The translations under genes were made by a program, and so were the position numbers. Shown here piece by piece: positions 24,366 to 31,716 of a stretch of 64,000 nt of DNA; position 1 is the first letter of the stretch, and each line of letters begins with the position of its first letter. The stretch lies in contig BNBH01000012.1 in NCBI GenBank assembly GCA_014655195.1, positions 124,001-188,000 on the forward strand, read 5' to 3'. This stretch comes from Streptomyces cellulosae (GTDB taxonomy: Bacteria; Actinomycetota; Actinomycetes; Streptomycetales; Streptomycetaceae). The notes under the pieces were generated by a model, which had not been told where the DNA came from, did not search any database, and saw nothing but the letters and a program-made list of their open reading frames with translations.

Positions 24366-25004
24366 TCAGGGGGTGGTGGCGCGGAGCGCCGCGAAGACGA
24401 TCACGTTGTCGCGGTACTCGCCGTCCTCCAGCGGCCCGCCGCACGTGATGAGCCGCAGCTCCGGCCGTGCGGTGTCGCCGTAGACGTCCTCCGTCGGGAA
24501 GTCGGCCTTGGCGACCGTGCGGACCGAGGTGACGGCGAACTCCGCCGCCGTGCCGTTCTCCAGACGCACCGTGATCCCGTCGTCCCGCCGCAGCCGCGCC
24601 AGTTGACGGAAGACTCCGTCGCCGTAGGCGCCGACGGTGACATGGCCGAGGATCACCGAGGGACCCGGCCGGCCGGGGGTGGGGGAGTACCGGTACCAGC
24701 CGGCCGGGTCGTCCGCGGTGATCGGAGGGACCTCCACCGTGCGGTCCGGGGCCAGCCCCAGCCGTACGACCGGGGTGTCGACCCCGAGGGCGGGGATCTC
24801 CAGACCGACCGGGACGGAACGCGCCAGGGGGCGCGGCCCGGAGACGGACGACCCCGCCGCGGCGGACGCGCCGGTCCCCGGTGCTCCCGTCGCGGCCGGC
24901 CCGTCGCCGACGGAACCGCCACCGCCACTGCCACCGCCGCCGCAGCCCGCGACCAGGAAGGCCACGGCCACGGCGACGACGGCGCGCCTGGAGAACGGGG
25001 TCAT
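24366..25004 (-). CDS. Class F sortase
   Basis: A 212-residue sortase with a lipoprotein-like N-terminus (lipobox LVAGC, Cys21), a Gly/Ser/Ala-rich linker (22-60) and the catalytic domain (about 62-210). The catalytic triad is visible: His121 in ILGHVTV, Cys188 in LITCGG and Arg198 in EYRDNVIVF. Class F sortases are the actinobacterial housekeeping-like group, with specificities that are only partly known. The start codon overlaps the stop of the upstream gene, which encodes a secreted protein with a sortase-type C-terminal signal. Enzyme and substrate are therefore made together. A lipid-anchored rather than transmembrane sortase would be less usual, and the lipobox needs checking. Confidence 0.88.
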   Translation of the reverse strand: MTPFSRRAVVAVAVAFLVAGCGGGGSGGGGSVGDGPAATGAPGTGASAAAGSSVSGPRPLARSVPVGLEIPALGVDTPVVRLGLAPDRTVEVPPITADDPAGWYRYSPTPGRPGPSVILGHVTVGAYGDGVFRQLARLRRDDGITVRLENGTAAEFAVTSVRTVAKADFPTEDVYGDTARPELRLITCGGPLEDGEYRDNVIVFAALRATTP

Positions 25005-25375
25005 GCCCCGGACGCCCGCCGGCGCACGACGAAGACGGCCGCACCGCCCGCGGCGAGCACCGCTGCGGCGCCCCCGCCGATCAGCAGACCGTCGCCGCCG
25101 GACTGCCCGGCGGCCGGCGCGTCACCGGTGTCCGGGGCGCCGCGCGGCACCACGGAGACCCCGTCGCCCTCCTCCGCCGGAGCCGGAGTCGCCTCGGTGG
25201 CGCCGCGGTCGGACGGGACCGGGCTCGGGCCGGTCTCGGCCGCCTGCTCGCCGGAGTCGGTGGGCGCCGCCGTCGTGTCGGGGACGGGGGAGGGGTCGTC
25301 GGCGGACGCCGGCATCGCGGTGGCCAGTACGGCGGTGCACGCGAGTGCCGCCGCGCTCAGGACGTTTCGGAGCAT
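25001..25375 (-). CDS. Secreted cell-surface protein, likely sortase F substrate
   Basis: A 124-residue precursor with a signal peptide (1-25, ending ASA), an acidic Pro/Thr/Ala-rich middle (26-75) and a C-terminal sorting-like signal. The signal consists of a VPRGAPDTGDAPAA segment (APDTG at 80-84), a hydrophobic stretch (about 96-117) and an RRR tail. APDTG departs from the LPXTG consensus. Because its gene overlaps the sortase gene (ATGA at 25001-25004), it is the obvious substrate. The mature protein would be only about 60 residues, so it may be a tether or a stalk rather than an enzyme. Confidence 0.75.
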   Translation of the reverse strand: MLRNVLSAAALACTAVLATAMPASADDPSPVPDTTAAPTDSGEQAAETGPSPVPSDRGATEATPAPAEEGDGVSVVPRGAPDTGDAPAAGQSGGDGLLIGGGAAAVLAAGGAAVFVVRRRASGA

Positions 25376-25521
25376 GGGACGCTCTCTTTCCTGGGTCCGC
25401 CCGCACGGTCGCCCGGCGGGCTGGGGGATGGATCGTGCGGAGAGACGGGGGAGCGGGGACCCAGGTTGCAAAGAGAAGGTAAAGCCGCCAACGGCGCTGT
25501 CACGCGGCCCAGTTGTGGGGC

Positions 25522-25932
25522 TCAGTCGAGGATCGCCGTCGCCTCCACCTCGACCAGCACGTCCGGCTCGAAGAGGTGGCCGACGCCGATGAGGGAGGAC
25601 GGCGGGAGCGGCAGCGGCAGTCCGATCTCCTCGGCGACCTCCTCGACCCCGGCCATGAACGGGCCGATCTTCTCGGGCGCCCAGTCGGTGACGTAGAAGG
25701 TGAGGCGCAGGACGTCGTCGAAGGAGGCGCCGGCGCCGCGCAGGCCGCGCGCCGCGCCCCGCAGCGCGTGGGCGACCTGCCCGGCGAGGTCCCCCGGCGC
25801 GAGCGGAGTGCCGTCGGCGGCGCGGGCGACCTGCCCGCTGACGTGCACGTGACGGGTGCCCGTGCCCACGGCGACGTGCTCGTAGGGGGCGGGCTGCAGC
25901 ATGCCTTCGGGCGTGAAACGGCGGACGGTCAC
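25522..25932 (-). CDS. RidA family protein
   Basis: A 136-residue protein of the RidA/YjgF family, which as trimers hydrolyse reactive enamine/imine intermediates. It has the strand GTGTRHVHVSGQVARAADGT, the helix FDDVLRLTFYVTDW and the C-terminal FEPDVLVEVEATAI strand. Arg is not present at the canonical C-terminal position that binds the carboxylate, so it may belong to a non-RidA subgroup with another function. It is divergent from a HxlR regulator gene, with a dyad in the 78-bp gap, and is probably controlled by it. Confidence 0.85.
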   Translation of the reverse strand: MTVRRFTPEGMLQPAPYEHVAVGTGTRHVHVSGQVARAADGTPLAPGDLAGQVAHALRGAARGLRGAGASFDDVLRLTFYVTDWAPEKIGPFMAGVEEVAEEIGLPLPLPPSSLIGVGHLFEPDVLVEVEATAILD

Positions 25933-25958
25933 GGGGTCTCCTCGTGTCGAAGCAGTAG

Positions 25959-25973
25959 GTATACCGTTGATAC
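25959..25973. promoter_or_regulatory. Candidate HxlR operator
   Basis: GTAT-ACCGTTG-ATAC, a small dyad in the divergent region between the RidA and HxlR genes. HxlR regulators commonly bind AT-rich dyads of this form near their own start. Confidence 0.4.
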
Positions 25974-26010
25974 TTGGTGGCCGAAGGACACTTCAAGGAG
26001 ACCAGGTATC

Positions 26011-26388
26011 GTGCCGGAAACCGACGACGGCCGCGCGGGCGGCGAGCTGCGGATCGAGAACGCGCACCGGGAGCTGCTCGACCAGGTGCTGGACAAGTGG
26101 TCGCTCAACGTCCTCAACGAACTCTGCGAGCGCCCCTGCCGCTTCAACGACCTGCGCCGCGCCGTCCCCGCGGTGACCCAGAAGTCCCTCACCGCGACCC
26201 TGCGCAGGCTCGAACGCAACGGCATCGTCGAGCGGGAGGTCGTCAGCTCCCGCCCCGTGGCCGTGGAGTACCGCATCACGCCGCTCGGCAAGACCATGCG
26301 ACGCCCGGTCGACGTGCTCCTGGAGTGGGCCACGGTCCACATGCCCGAGATCGAACAGGCCCGCCGCGCCTTCGACGACCTCGACTGA
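26011..26388 (+). CDS. HxlR-family transcriptional regulator
   Basis: A 125-residue winged-helix regulator, starting at GTG 26011 after AAGGAG. The HxlR pattern is clear: LLDQVLDKWSLNVLNELCER, RFNDLRRAVPAVTQKSLTAT, LRRLERNGIVEREVV and EYRITPLGKTM. It lacks the N-terminal Cys of redox-sensing HypR-type members, though two Cys (about 40 and 43) sit in the CERPC turn and might be redox active. It is divergent from the RidA gene and upstream of a VOC/SDR unit, all plausible targets. Confidence 0.88.
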   Translation: MPETDDGRAGGELRIENAHRELLDQVLDKWSLNVLNELCERPCRFNDLRRAVPAVTQKSLTATLRRLERNGIVEREVVSSRPVAVEYRITPLGKTMRRPVDVLLEWATVHMPEIEQARRAFDDLD

Positions 26389-26516
26389 GCCCGCCCCCTG
26401 CCGAGACCGCGGCCGCGACACGCGCCCTCCGCGCGAAACGTGGAAGCGGGACACGGGCCACGCCCCGGGTGTACCAAGGGCCCGGAACGCACCGCGCGAC
26501 GCGTGAGGAGCGATAC

Positions 26517-26996
26517 GTGGCGATCCAGCGGATGGACAACGTGGCCGTCAACGTCGACGACCTGGAGGCCGCCGTCGCCTTCTTCACCGAACTCGGCATG
26601 GAGGTGGAGGGCCGGGCGGAGATCGAGGGAAGCGTCCCGGACGGCATGCTCGGCCTCGACGGCGTCCACACGAGCATCGCCATGCTGCACACCCCCGACG
26701 GCCACGGGAAGCTGGAGCTGACCCAGTTCCACACTCCCGCGGCGGTCACCGTGGGACCCCCGGACCCGCCGCCCCACACCCTGGGCCTGCACCGCGTCAT
26801 GTTCGCCGTGGACGACCTGGACGACACGCTCGCCCGCCTGCGCCGCCACGGCGCCGAACTCATCGGCGAGGTCGTCGAGTACGAGAACGTCCACCGCCTC
26901 TGCGACCTGCGCGGCCCCTCGGGCATCATCGTGGCCCTGGCGGAACAGATCGGTGTCGGAACTCCCGGCCGGCCCCGTGGGGGGCCGAACGCATGA
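26517..26996 (+). CDS. VOC-superfamily (glyoxalase-like) protein
   Basis: A 159-residue protein starting at GTG 26517 after GAGGAG. Two beta-alpha-beta-beta-beta modules are visible: MDNVAVNVDDLEAAVAFFTE with ELTQFHTP, and LHRVMFAVDDLDDTLARLRR with CDLRGPSGIIVALAEQ. The metal-ligand pattern is only partly kept, so whether it is a lyase, dioxygenase or a binding protein cannot be told. The stop overlaps the start of a decayed SDR gene, so it once sat in an intact two-gene operon. Confidence 0.82.
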   Translation: MAIQRMDNVAVNVDDLEAAVAFFTELGMEVEGRAEIEGSVPDGMLGLDGVHTSIAMLHTPDGHGKLELTQFHTPAAVTVGPPDPPPHTLGLHRVMFAVDDLDDTLARLRRHGAELIGEVVEYENVHRLCDLRGPSGIIVALAEQIGVGTPGRPRGGPNA

Positions 26997-27420
26997 CAGA
27001 AACGACGACTGCCCTGGTCACCGGTGCCGACAAGGGCCTCGGGCGCGAGGTCGCGGCCCGGCTTTCCTCGCTCGGCACGAACGTCCTGCCGGCCTCGCGC
27101 GTCCCGCACCGCGGTGCGGCAGCCGCGGCCGACCTGGGCCCGCGCGTATCCCCGGTCCCCCTGGACGTCACCGACCGCGCGAGCGTCCTGTCCGCCGCCC
27201 GCTGGATCGAGGAGCGCTTCGGCCGGCTGGACATCCTGGTCAACAACGCCGGCATCTCCGGCGGGCTCGCCGCCCAGAGCGATCCCGTGGACCACTTCAC
27301 CACCCGCCCCCGAGGGCCGCGTACGTGCCGTCCGAGACCGCACTCAACTCGCTGACCGTGCAGTACGCCAAGGAACTGCGCGGCCGCGACATCCGGGCCG
27401 CCCCGGCACCAGCCGACGGA
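26993..27420 (+). pseudogene. Broken short-chain dehydrogenase/reductase gene
   Basis: The N-terminal 100 residues are a good SDR start: ALVTGADKGLGREVAARLS (cofactor motif TGxxxGxG), PLDVTDRASV and the ILVNNAGISGG motif. The frame then ends early at 27355. The C-terminal SDR segment reappears in another frame from about 27319 as AYVPSETALNSLTVQYAKEL. There the active-site Tyr-x-x-x-Lys reads YVPSE, so Lys is replaced by Glu. About 50 residues between the two parts, including the catalytic Ser, are missing. An internal deletion plus frameshift has destroyed the enzyme. Confidence 0.85.
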
Positions 27421-27487
27421 AGGGGAGCGGACCGTCAGGCAGCCTTGGCCGGGTGCTCCGCCCAGGTGCGAACGGATGCCGTACGAG

Positions 27488-27520
27488 TTGACCTCAACCG
27501 AAGTTGAGTTCCTACGTTCG
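27488..27520 (+). promoter_or_regulatory. MerR-like promoter with dyad operator
   Basis: TTGACC overlaps the palindrome CTCAAC-CGAA-GTTGAG (27493-27508), followed by a TACG-type -10 region about 19 bp after the -35. A dyad inside an over-long spacer is the signature of MerR-family activated promoters. It lies about 60 bp upstream of the VOC gene start at 27570. Confidence 0.55.
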
Positions 27521-27569
27521 TCCTCGAGAGCCGCGGCAGCAGGCCGCAGCGCCCACGAGGAGGTCTGTC

Positions 27570-28058
27570 ATGGACGAGCACACGGCAGAGGCGGCCGTAC
27601 CCGAGCGCTACCGCTACGCGGTGGTCCCGCACATCATGGTCGACGACGCGGCGGCCGCGGTCGACTTCTACCGGCGGGCGTTCGGCGCGCGGGAGGACTT
27701 CCGGCTGGACGCGCCGGGCGGGGGAGTGCTGCACGCCGAGATCACCATCGGGCGGTCGACGCTGATGCTGGGCGACGCGAGCGTGAAGGAGGCGGAGGCA
27801 GGGTCCTTCACCGCGCCCGCCTTCCTCGGCGGCGGCACGTCCGTCACGCTGCACGTCTTCGTGCCGGACGTCGACGCGCTGGCCGTGCGGGCGGAGGCGG
27901 AGGGCGCGGAGATCCTCCAGCCGCCGACGGACATGTTCCACGGGGACCGCACGGTGATCCTCCGGGACCCGTCGGGGCATCTGTGGGTGTTCCTGACCCA
28001 CCTCGAGGACGTGAGCGAGGACGAACTCAGGCGACGCCTGGCGGCCGCAGCCTCATAG
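27570..28058 (+). CDS. VOC/PhnB-like protein
   Basis: A 162-residue protein starting at ATG 27570 after GAGGAGG. It is of the PhnB/glyoxalase-like class: VVPHIMVDDAAAAVDFYRRA, HAEITIGRSTLMLGD and DRTVILRDPSGHLWVFLTHL. This group often includes resistance or uncharacterised binding proteins. A MerR-like promoter stands in front of it, which would fit induction by a toxic compound. It ends 18 bp from the converging sirtuin gene. Confidence 0.85.
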   Translation: MDEHTAEAAVPERYRYAVVPHIMVDDAAAAVDFYRRAFGAREDFRLDAPGGGVLHAEITIGRSTLMLGDASVKEAEAGSFTAPAFLGGGTSVTLHVFVPDVDALAVRAEAEGAEILQPPTDMFHGDRTVILRDPSGHLWVFLTHLEDVSEDELRRRLAAAAS

Positions 28059-28076
28059 GCGGGGCAGGCCCGCCGC

Positions 28077-28973
28077 TCAGGCCGCCGCCTCCTCGACCGT
28101 GACGCCCAGCCGCCCGGCGACGGTGGTGAGCGCCGCGCCCAGCGGCAGCCCCACCCGCGCCCGCGCGTGCCGGTCGCCGCGGGTCGGGTCCCGGTTGACG
28201 ATCAGCACGGGCTTGCCGCTCTCCGCCGCCAGCCGCACGAACCGCAGCCCCGACATCACCGTCAGCGAGGACCCCAGGACCAGCAGGGAGGCCGACTCCC
28301 GTACCATCCGCCGGCACAGCTCGACCCGCTGCGGCGGCACCGTCTCCCCGAAGAACACCACGTCCGGCTTGAGGACGCCGCCGCACACCGCGCACGGCAC
28401 CACACGGAAGCCGACCACCTGGTCGTCGGTGAGGTCGGCGTCGCCGTCGGGGTTGATGCCGGCGGCCACCGGCGAGAAGCCGGGGTTGGCCTCCTCCAGC
28501 CGCTCCGCGAGCTCACGGCGCGGACCGGTCCGTCCGCACGACAGACAGACCACCCGGTCCAGACCCCCGTGCAGCTCCACCACACCCTCGCTGCCGGCGG
28601 CCTGGTGCAGCCCGTCCACGTTCTGCGTGATCACGCCCGACACCAGGCCGTCGCGGCCGAACGCGGCCACCGCCCGGTGACCGGCGTTGGGCAGGGCACG
28701 CCCGAAGGTCCGCCAGCCCAGATGACTCCGCGCCCAGTACCGGCGCCGGGCGGCGGCCCCGCCCACGAACTCCTGGAACGTCATCGGGGTGTGCCGGCTC
28801 AGGCTCCCGCCCTCGCCGCGGTAGTCGGGAATCCCCGACTCCGTGGAGATCCCGGCCCCGCTGAGCACCAGCACACCACCGGCGCGCAGCGCGTCGACGA
28901 CGGGTTCCAGATCCGTGGTGGCCGGCGGCAGGTCCTCCGTCGGGGTCCATCTCAAAGTGGGGCGCACGCGCAT
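28077..28973 (-). CDS. SIR2-family NAD-dependent protein deacylase
   Basis: A 298-residue sirtuin. The NAD motifs are GAGISTESGIPDYRG (about 39-53) and TQNVDGLH. The catalytic His lies in VELHGGLD, and the four structural-zinc Cys are in CLSCG and CAVCG. An insert of about 25 residues (NPDGDADLTDDQVVGF) separates the two zinc Cys pairs. ATG 28973 was chosen; longer readings upstream run into the divergent promoter region. Such enzymes remove acetyl or other acyl groups from lysines, for example on acetyl-CoA synthetase. It is divergent from the Tpg-like gene. Confidence 0.9.
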   Translation of the reverse strand: MRVRPTLRWTPTEDLPPATTDLEPVVDALRAGGVLVLSGAGISTESGIPDYRGEGGSLSRHTPMTFQEFVGGAAARRRYWARSHLGWRTFGRALPNAGHRAVAAFGRDGLVSGVITQNVDGLHQAAGSEGVVELHGGLDRVVCLSCGRTGPRRELAERLEEANPGFSPVAAGINPDGDADLTDDQVVGFRVVPCAVCGGVLKPDVVFFGETVPPQRVELCRRMVRESASLLVLGSSLTVMSGLRFVRLAAESGKPVLIVNRDPTRGDRHARARVGLPLGAALTTVAGRLGVTVEEAAA

Positions 28974-29082
28974 GCCCACCAGCGTACGGAACCCCGGCAA
29001 ACCCTCCGTCGATCTTGTGATCCGGTAGCCTACGGGCGCATACGGAGGGCCTGGTCGACGCGCGAGAGCCGAGGAGCTGAGG

Positions 29083-29658
29083 GTGCCGGAGCGGAACATC
29101 GAGTTCGGCAAGTTCGGGGCCCGGGGCCTGAAGGGCCACGAGGCCGTCGCCCGCCGCCTCGACTCGCTCGCCGGGTTCGTCGCCACCCCGATCACCGCAC
29201 GGCGCGGACTGCTCGCCCGGCTGCACTACCTCACCCGCACCGACCGCGCCCGCGAGGCGGCCCGGGAGGCGGGACTGACCGTCACCGACCGCACCCTCAA
29301 GGCGTGGCTCGACGGCATGCGCACCCCGAACCGCCGCAACCTGGAACGCGTCGAGACGGCGTACCGCACCGTCCGCCGCCACAACGTCGCCCGCTACCTG
29401 CTCGCCCGCCTCAACCGCGAGGGCCGCGGCACCCGGGTCGAGTTCCACCCGCTCAACCAGTCCCAGGTCGACCGCCCCCGCCAGCGCGTGATCACCTACC
29501 GCACGCTGAACGTCCGCCACTGGGACCGCATCGTCGAGGCTTGGGCAGCTCAGGACGACGCCGCCCTCGACGAGGCGTGGATCAGCGACGCGGTCGTCGA
29601 CCTCGGCTCGGAGTGGGGCCAGTACGAGTACGTCAGCAACGTGGGCTTCGCCGCCTGA
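29083..29658 (+). CDS. Conserved actinobacterial DNA-associated protein, possibly Tpg-like
   Basis: A 191-residue basic protein starting at GTG 29083. It contains a likely helix-turn-helix (about 65-95: AREAGLTVTDRTLKAWLDGM, then RTPNRRNLERVETAY), a basic helix RTVRRHNVARYLLARLN and an acidic C-terminus DLGSEWGQYEYVSNVGFAA. I remember close relatives annotated as transcriptional regulators on Streptomyces chromosomes and elements. The order of parts (HTH, basic helix, short beta region, acidic tyrosine-containing end) recalls the terminal protein Tpg. That resemblance is my inference and may be coincidence. No function is established. Confidence 0.6.
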   Translation: MPERNIEFGKFGARGLKGHEAVARRLDSLAGFVATPITARRGLLARLHYLTRTDRAREAAREAGLTVTDRTLKAWLDGMRTPNRRNLERVETAYRTVRRHNVARYLLARLNREGRGTRVEFHPLNQSQVDRPRQRVITYRTLNVRHWDRIVEAWAAQDDAALDEAWISDAVVDLGSEWGQYEYVSNVGFAA

Positions 29659-29714
29659 CAGCCACGCGCCCCGAACGAGCCGCGCGGCGCCGAAGATCAG
29701 CTCAGCAGGGACGC

Positions 29715-30326
29715 TCACCCCTGGTCCAGCAGCCGCTCCGTCATGGCCCGCGCGTCCCGCAGGCAGCGGCTGCCGCCCTCCAGGCCCGCCCGCACCATCG
29801 CACCCTCCAGCAGGAAGGCGATCTGCCGCGCCGTGGCCTGGGCGGCCTCCGGACGGCCGGGCAGCAGTGCCTCGACATGCTCCGCGATCATCCGCTCGAC
29901 CTCTTCCTTCTGCCGGCGGACCTGCGCCCGCCCCTCGTGCCCGGCGGGCATCTCCGCGGCGGCGTTCAGCAGCCCGCACCCTCGGAAGCCGCCCGTGGGA
30001 GGGGCGTCCGCGCCGTCGATGTAGGTGTCGAAGACGCCCAGCACACCGTCGCGCGGGTCCGGTTCCGGTCCCACGCGCTCCCGGTACCGCACCAGCCAGT
30101 CCTCGTGCCGGTCGTCCAGATAGGCGCGGACGAGATCGGCCTTGGAGGAGAAGTTGTTGTAGAGGCTCATCTTGGCCACGCCGGCCTCGGCGGTGATGGT
30201 GTCGATACCGGTGGCCGTCACGCCCTCCTGGTAGAAGCGCCGCGCCGCGGCCCGCAGGATGCGCTCCCGCGCAGGCCGTCTCCTTCCCGGCCCGACCGTC
30301 CCCGCCCACTCGCGCTCTCCCGACAT
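29715..30326 (-). CDS. TetR-family repressor
   Basis: A 203-residue TetR regulator with the N-terminal helix-turn-helix at about 20-65 (RERILRAAARRFYQEGVTAT, TITAEAGVAKMSLYNNFSSK). An alpha-helical ligand domain follows, with the FRGCGLLNAAAEMP motif found in many repressors of hydrolase or reductase genes. It is divergent from an alpha/beta hydrolase gene, and the 95-bp gap contains a perfect 7-bp-arm palindrome. It probably represses both itself and the hydrolase until a small molecule binds. Confidence 0.9.
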   Translation of the reverse strand: MSGEREWAGTVGPGRRRPARERILRAAARRFYQEGVTATGIDTITAEAGVAKMSLYNNFSSKADLVRAYLDDRHEDWLVRYRERVGPEPDPRDGVLGVFDTYIDGADAPPTGGFRGCGLLNAAAEMPAGHEGRAQVRRQKEEVERMIAEHVEALLPGRPEAAQATARQIAFLLEGAMVRAGLEGGSRCLRDARAMTERLLDQG

Positions 30327-30341
30327 GATGCCCCTTTACTG

Positions 30342-30357
30342 GGTAGACTGGTCTACC
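30342..30357. promoter_or_regulatory. TetR-type operator
   Basis: GGTAGAC-TG-GTCTACC, perfect 7-bp arms around two bases, 16 bp upstream of the TetR start. The form TAGACNNGTCTA is common for TetR-family sites. Confidence 0.75.
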
Positions 30358-30421
30358 TATTCTAAGGGACGCCAGCGCTCCCCGCCGACGTCCCGCCGCC
30401 CCCGGCCCCCAAGGAGGCACC

Positions 30422-31267
30422 ATGCCGTTCCTGACCGACCACCTCGTCGTCGACGGAGTACGTGTGGCCTACCGCGACCGCGGAAACGGCGAGCCGGTCG
30501 TCTTCCTCCACGGCACGCCCTCTCACTCCTACGAGTGGCGCGACGTCGTCCCCCGCGTCGAGGACGACGGCCATCGCGTCATCACGTACGACCTGCTGGG
30601 CTACGGCCTCTCCGAACGCCCCGCCCACCGGGACACCTCGGTCGCCGGCCAGACCGACCTGCTCGGGCACCTCCTCGACGCCCTGGGGGCCGACCGGGTG
30701 AGCCTGGTGGCGCACGACATCGGCGGCGCCGTCGCCCTGCGCTTCGCCCTCGCCCACCCCGGCCGGGTGCGACGCCTGATGATCATGGACGCGGTGAGCT
30801 ACGACTCATGGCCGTCGCCCACCTGGAGGCGGATCATCGACGAGGAACTGGACTCGCACGCGGCGATGCCACAGGAGGAGTTCGACGCCCTGCTGACCCG
30901 TCAGCTCGCCATGACGGTCGCCGACACGACACGGATGACGGGCGACGTCCTGCGCGCGTACCTCGCGCCCCACGCGTCACGGCTCGGCCGTACCTCCTTC
31001 TTCGAGCACCAGGTGCGCCATTACGACGCCCGCTACACCCAGGAGATCGCCGGCCGGCTCGGACAGCTCACCATGCCGGTGCGCATCCTGTGGGGAGCGG
31101 AGGACCAGTGGCAGCCTGTCCACTACGCCGAGCGCCTGCGCGACGACATCCCCGGCGCCGAACTCGTCGTCGTACCCGACGCCGGCCACTTCCTCATGGA
31201 GGACGCACCCGATCGCGTCGTCCACGAGATACGCGACTTCCTCGCCGAAGCACATCGCGATGCGTGA
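30422..31267 (+). CDS. Alpha/beta hydrolase (haloalkane dehalogenase/epoxide hydrolase-like)
   Basis: A 281-residue alpha/beta hydrolase. The oxyanion-hole motif is HGTPS (30-34). The nucleophile elbow reads VAHDIGGA, so Asp99 rather than Ser is the nucleophile, which places it with haloalkane dehalogenases and epoxide hydrolases. The acid is likely in GAEDQWQPV and the general base is His in PDAGHFLMEDAP. A cap domain with WPSPTWRR lies between. It probably hydrolyses an epoxide or halogenated or ester substrate. Expression is controlled by the divergent TetR. A strong terminator follows. Confidence 0.87.
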   Translation: MPFLTDHLVVDGVRVAYRDRGNGEPVVFLHGTPSHSYEWRDVVPRVEDDGHRVITYDLLGYGLSERPAHRDTSVAGQTDLLGHLLDALGADRVSLVAHDIGGAVALRFALAHPGRVRRLMIMDAVSYDSWPSPTWRRIIDEELDSHAAMPQEEFDALLTRQLAMTVADTTRMTGDVLRAYLAPHASRLGRTSFFEHQVRHYDARYTQEIAGRLGQLTMPVRILWGAEDQWQPVHYAERLRDDIPGAELVVVPDAGHFLMEDAPDRVVHEIRDFLAEAHRDA

Positions 31268-31268
31268 A

Positions 31269-31310
31269 CACGCGGAAGGCCCCCGTCGTCGGACGGGGGC
31301 CTTCCGCGTG
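31269..31310 (+). terminator. Strong hairpin terminator after the hydrolase gene
   Basis: A perfect 19-bp stem (CACGCGGAAGGCCCCCGTC with its complement) and a 4-nt GTCG loop starting two bases after the stop codon. It can also serve the converging GlsB-type gene at 31358. Confidence 0.9.
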
Positions 31311-31357
31311 GCAGGCCGGTGCCTGCGGGGTGTCACCTCACACCACTGAATACGCCG

Positions 31358-31642
31358 TCAGGCGTGGGCGTGACCGCCTCGGTGGCTGCGGCCGGTGAAA
31401 ACCCGGTACAGCGCGAGGAGAATGACGGAGCCGATGATGGCGGCGATCCACGTCGACAGGTCGAAGAAGCCGTCGATCGAGTCCACCCCGAATATCACCT
31501 TGCCCAGGAAACCGCCGAGCAGACCGCCCGCGATGCCGATGAGCATGGTGATGATGATGCCGCCCGGGTCCTTGCCCGGCATGAGCGCCTTGGCGATCGC
31601 GCCGGCGATCAGACCGATGAAAATCCAAGCGATAATGCCCAT
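31358..31642 (-). CDS. GlsB/YeaQ/YmgE-family stress membrane protein
   Basis: A 94-residue protein with three predicted membrane helices and the family hallmarks IGLIAGAIAKALMPGKDPGG and IIITMLIGIAGGLLGGFLG. The C-terminus is a His-rich soluble tail (GRSHRGGHAHA). These small proteins, sometimes called transglycosylase-associated, are linked to envelope stress. A sigma-B-like promoter (GTTAGT, 13 bp, GGATAC) is found 34 bp upstream of the start, which would give general-stress induction. RBS AAAGGAG is well placed. Confidence 0.85.
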   Translation of the reverse strand: MGIIAWIFIGLIAGAIAKALMPGKDPGGIIITMLIGIAGGLLGGFLGKVIFGVDSIDGFFDLSTWIAAIIGSVILLALYRVFTGRSHRGGHAHA

Positions 31643-31675
31643 CACTGACTCCTTTGACGTCGGTTCGCGGAACGT

Positions 31676-31700
31676 GTATCCGCGAATCACGCCTACTAAC
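31676..31700 (-). promoter_or_regulatory. Candidate sigma-B-type stress promoter of the GlsB-type gene
   Basis: On the minus strand GTTAGT (31700-31695) and GGATAC (31681-31676) are 13 bp apart, close to the Streptomyces SigB consensus GNNTN(14-16)GGGTA(C/T). It lies 34 bp upstream of the GlsB-type start codon. Confidence 0.5.
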
Positions 31701-31716
31701 AGAACTTTTAAAGGAA

